In this document: positions 50,073 through 61,559 of the stretch, one piece after another
Numbering within the stretch: position 1 is the stretch's first letter
Layout: every line of letters begins with the position of its first letter
NCBI RefSeq assembly: GCF_001640805.2
Contig: NC_066844.1
Span: 1,606,008 to 1,670,007 of the forward strand
Reading direction: 5' to 3'
Length of the DNA stretch: 64,000 bases
DNA from: Lates calcarifer
Taxonomy: Eukaryota > Chordata > Actinopteri > Centropomidae
The notes under the pieces: generated by a model
Told to the model about the DNA's origin: nothing
Seen by the model: the letters and a program-made list of their open reading frames with translations, nothing else
Database searches by the model: none
Position numbers and translations under genes: made by a program

Positions 50073-51270
50073 TGTGTGTGTGTGTGTGTGCAGGTTTACC
50101 GCAGTGTGTTGCTGCGTCACACTCTCAGGGAGCAGGTGGCCGATGAAAACATGGAGGTGGATCCGGTCTCTGGAGGAGAATGTAAGTAACATGTTGATTA
50201 AACATCACGATGGAAACTTGAAGCAGCCGAGCAGAAACTTTTCTTTTCCATTAGTACAGCGCCCTCTTTAGGTGAGAATCTGCAGGAACAGGTTTATAAA
50301 TAAACTGGCAAACTGAATTTACCACATGTAACACCTGATCTGAGGAGGAGAAGCAGCACCTAATTTTATAATAAAACTTCAGTCTGAACTGTTAAAAAAT
50401 GCATCAATAAACAACCACTGAACCTTGGATTCAAAAAGCGATAAATCATTTATCAAAGTGGTTTAATTTGATCGACTAATCATCACAGCTCTGATGATGT
50501 GATGAAGAGAAAAGGTACAAATCCTGACAATTTAGAAACCAGAGAAGTCCAAACTGTCTGTTTCCACAGCTGCGGAGAAAACCAATCCAGTCTCAGGAGA
50601 GTCAAACTCCAGCCAATCAGGCGAGGAGGAACGTGGTGACCTCATCCAGTTCTACAACACCGTCTTCATCCTGAAGATGAAGAGCTTCGCGCTGCGATAC
50701 GCCACCCACGACAACCGGGTACGACTCCAGCTCACAGCGAGAAGAAATTAAATTAAGTTTTAGATTTAACGAACAGAAAGGTGACGGTTCGGTTTTTCTG
50801 ATCTTCCAGGTGGACGCTCCTCCTCTGTCTCCGTTCCCGTCGGTCCGGGCTCAGCCTCTCTCTCCTCGCCGAGTCTCCCAGAGACACTCGCTGTACGTCT
50901 CCCCTCACAAGAACTCGGCGGGATGCCTGACGCCAAACTCCTACACCTACAGGATCAACAGCAGCCCGTCCAAGGTCAGAACTCACACACGGGTTTTAGT
51001 ACACACTGATCTGAGTTAATGAAAACAGTCGTCAGGACTTAACTCTGTCTCCGTGCTGTTTCTTCCCTGCAGGAGTTATCGGACATCAACCGGATGATCA
51101 GGCAGGGCTGTGTGAGCAGGAAGAGGGCCTTCACCATGGAGGGCGACGTGATGATGTCACCGGCGGCATGTGACTCCCCCAGTAAGAGGGCGTGTCCGGA
51201 GAACGGCAGCAGCCCGGACGTGCTGCTGAAGCGGCTGCAGGACGTCGTGTCCGAGCGGCAGAGTCGCTGA
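41333..51270 (+). CDS. rbl1: Retinoblastoma-like protein 1 (p107)
   Basis: Pocket protein that binds E2F4/5 and the DREAM/MuvB complex to repress cell-cycle genes. Coding exons: 41333-41494, 43362-43495, 44296-44499, 44656-44720, 44959-45087, 45421-45584, 45707-45771, 45857-46031, 46511-46677, 47312-47424, 47546-47649, 47891-48028, 48113-48277, 48501-48856, 48946-49136, 49351-49527, 49647-49718, 50094-50181, 50570-50718, 50810-50974, 51073-51270; about 1059 residues (human 1068). Landmarks: LCQELNMDE, EGNCVSLTRILRSSKLSLIQ, NFRMIGDDLVNSYHLLLCCL, pocket A starting near residue 385, KRRLF (665-669), the cyclin A/E-binding RxL site typical of p107, pocket B from RTGSLALFFRKVYHLASVR, and end LLKRLQDVVSERQSR. 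The KRRLF spacer favours RBL1 over RBL2. The exon 3 donor is GC, not GT. Exon 14 has one extra base near 48801 that shifts frame; the family frame resumes at LKIGGQGSQTTVVSIPLQG. The start could also be the ATG at 41382. Confidence 0.96.
45590..45639. repeat. (CA)n microsatellite after rbl1 exon 6
   Basis: About 25 CA units starting 6 bases past the exon 6 donor. A shorter GT tract (45398-45412) lies before the acceptor of the same exon. Confidence 0.95.
46175..46300. repeat. Small dispersed repeat, family D, copy in rbl1 intron 8
   Basis: GGGGACTATTTTCAGCGGTGG followed by ATTAATCC and a GGCAGCAGGA block; the same order is seen at 55090-55215. Two copies only, eroded. Confidence 0.45.
50037..50090. 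repeat. (GT)n microsatellite at rbl1 exon 18 acceptor
   Basis: About 26 GT units with one GG break, running directly into the CAG acceptor of exon 18, so it replaces the usual polypyrimidine tract. Confidence 0.95.
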
Positions 51271-51519
51271 AACGTAAACAGCCTGTTTGACCTTTGACCT
51301 GTATATATCATGACCTGAGGGTCAGCCATGTTTTATCCAAAGCAGATTTTAATTCCAGTCTCATCACAACCCCCCAAAAACTCTGTCTCTGTTACCAGTA
51401 AGAATATCGAAAATGATATTTCAGCCTCATCAGGACAATTAACACAAAACAGTAAAACAACAGTCACTGAGACGTTTGCCTACCTCTTCACTGAGAGCTC
51501 TAATGGAGCTTCAAACATC

Positions 51520-51721
51520 ATTTTACTGAGCAGAACACAGGAGCTGCTGGAATACCACTGCCTCCATCTGTTAGTGTGTTTGTGTTGTTGTGTGACTTTC
51601 AGTGGTGGAAGAAGTAATCAGATACTTTATGTAAAAGTAAAAGTAGCACACAGTAACACAAACACACTAACAGATGGAGGCAGTGGTATTCCAGCAGCTC
51701 CTGTGTTCTGCTCGGTAAAAT
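51520..51721. mobile_element. Palindromic family A element in the rbl1 3' UTR
   Basis: Arms 51520-51594 and 51647-51721, 75 bases each, are inverted complements with only three mismatches, around a 52-base loop. In plus-strand RNA all three mismatches are G-U wobbles, so the stem could pair over its whole length. It lies 250 bases past the rbl1 stop and before the poly(A) signal. It is related to elements at 9657, 14144 and 21649. Confidence 0.85.
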
Positions 51722-52628
51722 TCCTGTTTTTGGTGCTGTTATATAGCGACGTTTCTAAGAGGCCTGTCTCTGTAGAAGTCCTGTCGTAATGTAGTGAGAC
51801 GCTTATAATAACAATCTGAACCTGTCAGTCACAAAATACTGCACTGATTAAAAAGATTTTTGACCTTTTACACACAACAACGTGATTGGAAAAATCAAAC
51901 ATTGGAACATCACGTTGAAAAAACTTTGGGCTCATCATAAATAAGCTTTTCTGAGTTAAACATCAGTATTAAAGTGTTTAAAGTCAAAGTGAGACATATA
52001 AACTCACTTCAGATATCAGGGACTGAAAAGTAACAAGGTTTAATTCTTATTCAAAGATTTGAACTTTTAAAAAACCCTGAACTTGTGTAAATAGTTTCCT
52101 TAAACATGATCTGACAAATCAAGCTCTATTGTACATTTTTCTAGTAGAAAACAAGTCTTCACTACAGAATCAGCCAAGGGAAGATTTTTATTCTTTTACT
52201 AATCAGCTTAATCTTTTTCCTCTCTGTGGTTATGAACCATTTAATGTTGTATAATGTTGTAACAACGGGTTTAATGCTAACAACACGAGTGCTTCACTGA
52301 AGCAGCATTATTGAACCAGAGTGTGTAGTATCTACACTTCTTTGTTTTTATTAAATTTAACATTTTATTCCTTCATACAGTCAGTACAGCTGTTAGCAAT
52401 CAGTCTTTAAACATTTAACACCTGTTACGTTCTGGTTTGTTAAACAGTCATTAACAAAAAGGATAAAGAGTTAAAAACTAATTGCTCGTCAAATGTAAAT
52501 TCAAAGTTTAGATTTTTCCAGAAAATACAATAATGGAAGCTGTTTCCAGATCAGCCTGGTTGTTTCCTGCTCTGTCTCTGCTTTTCAAGGAAATTTGTAT
52601 TTTCTACAAACTGTTAAGAGTTTTGTAC

Positions 52629-52634
52629 AATAAA
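52629..52634 (+). promoter_or_regulatory. Poly(A) signal of rbl1
   Basis: AATAAA in an AT-rich stretch about 1.36 kb past the stop, with a TGTTG/TTT-rich region after it. A 3' UTR of this length is plausible for rbl1. Confidence 0.5.
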
Positions 52635-52659
52635 ATTTATGTTGTACACTTTATTTATT

Positions 52660-55600
52660 TGACTTCTTCGTGAGTTTATGTTCAAACTAGAGAAGATTTT
52701 GATCTTAAATATCTAGAGCAGAAATCTAAGGACTAAAGGAGGCGAAAAATGTCTGGAAGGCAAAATGATATTTATTTTCCTGAGCTTTTTGTCTAACTTT
52801 CCACTTGTTCCACTAGAATTTTAGTAGAAATTCAGTAGCATGTTTACTTCAGCCTCTTCAGGACTCCATTACTTTGAATGAAACTGAAGAAGGTAATTCA
52901 TCTCTGGGTTTAACCTCTTATTCATAATAACAGCAACCAGAGATGATTCTTTGTCTCAAGAGGCCAAAAATAAATAAACAAAATATTTAGTAGAAATTCT
53001 GAGCCTCAAAGTCCAAAAACGATTCTTCATATTTACTTTTTTTTAATCTCATTGATGAAGTTTCTGTGAGTTTTTAGTTTTATATTTAAGTCTAGATGTT
53101 GTTACAAAGCCCTCAAATACACCAGGAATAAAATTAAATCAGAAAAACTGAATTAAAATTTATTATTTACTTTAGAAACAATAATTCAGATGAACTGACA
53201 AAGTGGTGACTGTGTTTTCTAAACTCTGTTGTCTCTAAGATGAAGAACGATCCTGTGAATCTGATTTATTCATATTTACTTTTCATTGGTCTAAAATCCA
53301 TTTCTAAATATGTAAAGTCTAAAAAAAAATCCCTGCGTTACGTGTTGGTTTTAATTGTCATAGCTTTCTATTAATTCTAATATTGACGCCTTAAAACCTT
53401 CTGTTTTGTTTTCTACTGCGCGGAGTAAAGCAGGTATTTTAATTCTCCACCAATTAAATGTCCCTCGTCAGCCACCGTAGTGAAGACTTCAGCTTTAAAT
53501 GTCCTACAGTCTTTCATATCAGGAAGAGGAGAGTTGTCTTCACCTGTCCGAGCCTCGTGCACCGTGCATCCTCCACAGCGTCAGGTGAGTCACAGGTGAG
53601 TCCTCACGCAGTTTCCAGACTCTGACCTGAACACACGGTCACATCTGTTCGATCAGAAACAGCAGGGATGAAGGTAAAGGTTCCTCAGAGAACCAGTCTG
53701 CCTGCAGGTTCCTCCACCGTGAGCTCTGCCGCGTGCACCTGTCGGTCAACACCGTCGCAGGTGAGTTTGATTTGTATCACAGCGCAGTCTCCGGGCGATG
53801 CGTTAAAACCATTACGTTTAGATAAAGCCGGGCTACTGGTCCCGGTCCGGGTGTAGACGAGTCCTGCCGACACGTGGCCTGTGAATCCGCTTCAAGACCC
53901 CACCCCAGGGCATGATGGGATACACCGCGCTCTCACATGAGCTGAGAGCTGATTGGTTTAAATGTTGACTTGATTTTTTTTAAAAGAAACTTTTAATTTT
54001 GGTTAAATCAGAGAGTTTTATAGTTGATATAATTTATAATATGAAAATTACTGTTTTAGTTTTTCACATAAATGACAGAAAAACTTTGGAAGGTGGATGT
54101 TTGTTTCCTCTCCTCGTGTATTTTCACTCTTCTCTCTCTGTAGTTTGGTCCATGAACAGACATGAGATGAATAAAAACCTCTGGATATAATAAAGAAGTG
54201 GGAGATTCAGAGAAACGGCAGCAGCTCAGCGACGCTGTAAAGGAATAAAAGAAACCCATAGAGCCTCATATCCCCGTGAATACAATATCCTCTCCATCCT
54301 GTTAAACTGAACACAATGGTCTGATCTAAAATTAGCCTGGTCCAGTATTTAGGCCGCCTCTGTAAGGAGCCGCCTGTGAAACACAAGATCAGCCTGTCGG
54401 TGGTTTCTCCGAGCAGCCGCTGACCTTACGTCTCCACAAGGTGAGCGCTGATAATCTGCCGCCGTGACATGAGGTTGTTCAGCATTTCACGGGCGGCTGC
54501 CTCCAACATGGACGACTTCTCACCAACAGACGGGGTTTCAGAGACGGAGCGGGTTCAAAATCTGATGGTAGAGTGGATATATCTGCTTTTGTTTTCCAGG
54601 AGCTGTTTTTTGATGACATCTGTCACGTTATTCTCCGAGTTTCTTTTCACCACGAACTGAATTTTAGTTGTCCAACTCCCAGATCTCAATAAAATCTAAG
54701 TCTTTCTCTTAATACTTTTGACATCTCTACGCTGTCTGTGGTGATTCCAACTGAAGACGTAAATCTTTTAAAATGTCTCATATAGTTTAATTTTTAAAGG
54801 AACTATTTGTAAATGGCATCAAACTTCATTCCTCACAAAGAGCTGTTTCCAGAGGTGGAAAACAACCAATGATTTGCTTCTATTTCTACCATTTCTTTTC
54901 TTATACTGAAGTTAGCATGCTAACCAGCTAGCCCTAGTCTGTCTCACTACTTTCCGATAGTGACTCACTGTGGCGTCCAGTCTGCCCTGAAGAAGCAGTG
55001 CTGACCATCGCCACGACCTGCTCCCAACAAAAAAACTCATGTAGCGACAGAGAAGACTAGCCATAAAAGAAATACAGCAAAAAACAGACCCTTTAAAAAA
55101 GGCTCATTAATATCCTAACACAAAGTGCATTTGTTGGGGACTATTTTCAGGAGTGGATTAATCTTCAGATGTTGCTTTAGTGAATATTAACAGCAGCAGG
55201 ATGGTGTAGGAAACATTATATTTATCATATAGCTGCAGTGCATTCTGGTCTTTTGAGGCTGCTGTCCTGTTTGAACTGAACATTGTTTAATAAAATCAGC
55301 TCTTGTTGTATTTATAACTTGACGCTGTTTAAAATATAAACCTCACCACTGTGCAGCTGAGGATTAACAGCCTGGCTGAGGAGGATGTTTCCCTGCGGAC
55401 AAATAATAAATAAATAAATAAACAAACAAACACTGGGGACATACGAGCTGTGATACTGGATAATATGCTTCAGAAATACACAAAGAAAACAGACATTTAT
55501 TCACATGAAAATATGAAAAGTAAAGATGAATTCATGATTTCTGTTTTTTTCTAAATGTCCATGTGTGCACTAGACGTGTGTTGCTATGGTAACAGGTATG

Positions 55601-56340
55601 ATTTCTCTGTGGAGATTATGATCTTTTCACACAGAGATGAAGCTTCGAAGACCAGAGCGACCGCGTTGAATTATAATACGCAGATATGTCGCTGATGTGT
55701 TTATTCAAATGTGACATTTTGTCTCTCGTGTTTATTCGACATTTTTGGACAGATGTTACAAGCTACAACCTCTGCATCAGACAGAGGAGGATGAACACAC
55801 TTCACTGCCAAAACTCAGCATGCAAAAATAAGGAAAAAAGCAACAAAATGAGGGAAATATCACTTGAAATAAGCAAAATATCTGTCAGCACTACAGTAAA
55901 AGTTCACTTGCCAAGATTTAAAAAAAAAGTTTTTTCCTCATTCCATATTTTATTGCTTTTCTTTCTCATTTTCGAAAGCTGAGATCCAGTTTCATTTGTT
56001 AAATTACTAATCTCACTAACCTACAAACATTGAAGAGAAGTTCAATTTGTTCATTTTTGTTGCTAATATTTATTTCAAATTTGTTTGTCGTTTGTGCTTT
56101 CCCACTTGTATGTATTTTGTCCTCATTTCCTCATTGGGGCCACCGTACTCCTCTTTAATCATGCAGTAAGTAGAAATCCCAAATAAATGAATATTTTTAG
56201 GATTTGAGGGCGCTGTAACAAAATTAGAAAATGTATCTGAAGGTCATAAAATCTTTTTTCTTATTATTATATATTCAAATTTAAGGTTAAAGTAAATCTC
56301 CTAACAGGTTAATTTCACGCACATTAACTGGTGGTATTAA
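52660..56340. other. Intergenic region rbl1 to tmem74b
   Basis: Mostly AT-rich. A GC-richer island at about 53490-53930 holds CCAGGGCATGATGGGATACA and an inverted CCAAT box (about 53951), perhaps a promoter or enhancer. Another GC-rich patch at 54350-54550 carries a 63-residue open frame without recognisable homology. An eroded family D copy lies at 55090-55215. No gene is supported. Confidence 0.4.
55090..55215. repeat. Small dispersed repeat, family D, intergenic copy
   Basis: GGGGACTATTTTCAGGAGTGG then ATTAATC and an AACAGCAGCAGGA block, like 46175-46300. Confidence 0.45.
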
Positions 56341-56349
56341 ATATTTATT

Positions 56350-56432
56350 TGTTTGTTTGTGTGTTTATCCCCACCAGCTCCGCTGACAGCTGAGAAAACC
56401 ACGGGCTGGTTTTGCGCATGGTCAGTTTCACC

Positions 56433-56464
<32 letters not shown>

Positions 56465-56573
56465 ACCCTCTCTCTCTGCCTCCTCCTCTCACATCCTCCA
56501 GCAGCTCCCATCTCTCCGGATGCGATCTCCACAGCCGCCTGATTCCCGGCCGGTCGCGCGGCATCATCACCAG
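56350..56573 (+). other. Probable 5' non-coding exon and promoter of tmem74b
   Basis: GC-rich stretch with a long CT-repeat tract (about 56433-56480) ending in ATCACCAG before a GTAAGA donor at 56574. The tmem74b coding exon has its own acceptor at 58703-58704, so an upstream exon is required. A 62-base candidate exon at 58208-58269 (acceptor CAACAG, donor GTGAGA) may also be included. Confidence 0.45.
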
Positions 56574-56957
56574 GTAAGACCCCCGGCTGTCATCTGTCTC
56601 TTTCTGTCTCGTGCGTCCTGTCATCGATAAACCCTGCAGATGATCGATGTTATCGGCGATGTTGATTCGGTTTAAGCGCGGGGTGGATGCTGCCTCTCTG
56701 CCTGGATACTGAATCCATCCCCGGTGTCCCCCCCCTCCACCCTCCCCTCTCCCTCAGCCCCACCACCATCACCGCCTCCCCCGGACAGAAACCGACACTC
56801 ACCGTCGCTGTGTTGCATAATGTCGATCATCCGCTGACTCCCGGCTCTCCCTCCTCCATCAGTCCGCGTTATCAGCCGTCAGGTCCGGGTAATGAATAAC
56901 GTGTGAGTCGGTGTTGGTGCTTATCTGTCCCGGCTCCTCCTGATATCATCTCTCCTG

Positions 56958-56959
56958 CA

Positions 56960-57004
<45 letters not shown>
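56958..57004. repeat. (CA)n microsatellite in tmem74b 5' intron
   Basis: About 22 CA units with one CCA break near the start, inside a GC-rich intron region. Confidence 0.95.
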
Positions 57005-57007
<3 letters not shown>

Positions 57008-57569
57008 GGACTGTAGTGGTCCAGGATTTTGGCAGTTTTTGCGCATCACAAGGTCACGGTGATGGTGACGGTGACGGCCCCGGTGAAATGACACCCTGTC
57101 CGCGGACACTCGGGGTCCACCGGGGCTGGATGTGATGATAAACGGTAACTGTGTCAGTGGGCTACTTCAGCCTGGAGATTAACCGGCTGCAGAAACACTG
57201 AATTTATGATGAATTTCTGCAGAAGAAAAGCAAAAAGTTACAGAACAAAGACATTTTACGAGTGAAAATACATGTTAAAGGTTTAATGAGACGATACAGG
57301 AGAGTCTAACTGTATCACAGCCTTAAAATGTAGATTATAACTACCAGCTTCCTTTTATATTCTCACAGACTTCTGATTATTAGAACCGGGAGGTGTTTGA
57401 ACACAGATATGGGCATGACTGAGGTTCACACCCAGGGCTCTGAGGTGTTAACCCTGCAGGCTCAGGGTGCGAGTTTATCCTGTGGAAAATAATGTGTTAA
57501 AAACAATAATTAACTAACTGATGGAGGAGGCATCACTTGTTTTAGGTAGCTCTGGTTAATGTTGCCAGA

Positions 57570-57895
57570 TTTGACTGTAAAACAGAGCGTGTAGAGTGTG
57601 AAGTTAACATATTTTTAGCCCATCTTTGCTTATATTTTGTAAAATTAAGTATGCCGAATTTAATATCAACAGTTCCTGTTTGCCATATACTGTTTGATGT
57701 TCTGACAGCTGTCAGTCAATCAACTGTGATGCTGAAGAAAACCTAAAATCGTGGTGATTCTCAGGCAAATTCTGGCGATATGAGGAGCATCTGTCTATTT
57801 TGTGATTTTTAAGTGGGTTTACCGAGGTTTGTTTGCAATGGACATTTGAGATAATGATATCTTTGGAAAGTGTAAGTCACACTGAATCTAAAAAT
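57570..57895. repeat. Dispersed repeat family C, reverse copy 3
   Basis: Reverse complement of the 15.8 and 16.9 kb copies: GCCGAATTTAATATCAACAG, CTGAAGAAAACCTAAAAT, AAGTGGGTTTAC in order. Located in the 5' intron of tmem74b. Confidence 0.7.
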
Positions 57896-58761
57896 ATGTG
57901 TGTTCTGATTTGCCCTTTTTACATCCTCATGTAGGGGTGGAGGAGGTGTTCTTGGCTGGAGGGGCCCTGACCCCTGCTACACATGGCAGTTTCATTATTT
58001 CCTCAGGCATACAGGCCTGATAAGATTGGTCTATTAATCAATTAGTTGGTAGGCAGGCATTTAATTGGCAATTTTGATTATTGATCTGTCGTTTTGAAGT
58101 TCCACCTTCTCAGATGTGAATATTTACAGACTGGTGGTAGGGTTTACAGAGCAGACAGGGATCTGTTCAGGATTTACGATCTGATTTTAACTCTTTGGCC
58201 TCAACAGAAAGAAGTGGCAGCGATAATGGTGATGAGAGGAGAAAACAATGGAAATAAATAACGACCAAGGTGAGATACCTGTGGTGTGTGAGTGATAAAC
58301 CTGATTTTTGACGATGTAAGAGTTTTACTGATGTTATTTTATAAGCTGATTTGATGTTTTATTCTATAAAGTTTTTATCTGAGAGGTAACTTTAGTAGTA
58401 AAATACATGCAGGGGAGTAAAAAGTACAAAATTTCCCTCTGAAATGTAGTCAAGTAGAGGAATAATGTATCAGAAAATGGAAGTAATCTAGTACAAAGTA
58501 AAGTACTCAAAATGTGTACCTAAGTACAGTAAAGCATGTAGCACACTTAAAAATACAGCTGTAGTCATAATAACCTCACTCTGGAGCTGTAGTGACTATC
58601 AATATTGATCACCCCTATATTTGCCCAAAGGGATTTTATTTTAGGCTTTTACTTTTTTAAAACCGGTTACCTTGTCCTTTCACTCATTATTGTTATTCAT
58701 TTAGTGAGGATAATGCAGAGCAGGAGGATGGTGAAGACATGAGCACATCCAACAGATTTCG

Positions 58762-61049
<2,288 letters not shown>

Positions 61050-61470
61050 CTGTGCTTCACGGTTTTGCCTTCCTCTGAGTGAGTGTTCAGCTGCAAAATG
61101 GAGACGCAGATATGATGCAGGTCCTCCTGATTTGTGCCGACGGGAGAAGCACATGTTGAGCACAAGGCTTTTGGCTAACCCAGCATTTTGGGATGAACAT
61201 AAATGGGATATTTATTCTAACCAATCATAAGAGATGTATGACTTAAAGAAAGAGGGCTTGAAGATGAGAAGATGAGAGGTAAGCCTGTGGCAGAGAGGGT
61301 AAGAGCTCTAAAACAAATGTGTTAATCAGAGACTGAGTTTTACAGTAAAAAAAAAAGCACATTGTGTGGAGGTTGGTCGCCACCTCAGAAAGCCAGATTA
61401 ATACTCAATTATCACATGAACAACATTTAAATCTAGATTCAGACTTGGGGTTTCACTTCTGGACTGTACA

Positions 61471-61476
61471 AATAAA
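61471..61476 (+). promoter_or_regulatory. Poly(A) signal of tmem74b
   Basis: AATAAA about 420 bases after the family-frame stop; a second AATAAA follows at 61499. Confidence 0.45.
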
Positions 61477-61559
61477 GTGTGATGCTAGCTCTCGCACAAA
61501 TAAAACTGAGGCAACATTTTTGTAAGTAATATCTCACCCTGGTATGATGTTTACACATT

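Noticed and set aside
41333..51270. Calling the pocket protein rbl2 or rb1
   Set aside because: The KRRLF spacer motif, the NFRMIGDDLVNSYHLLLCCL block and the ending DVVSER match p107. RB1 lacks this N-terminal pattern.
54469..54660. 63-residue open frame with MDDFSPTDGVSETE
   Set aside because: No family resemblance, no splice context and no nearby promoter assigned; kept only as part of the intergenic note.
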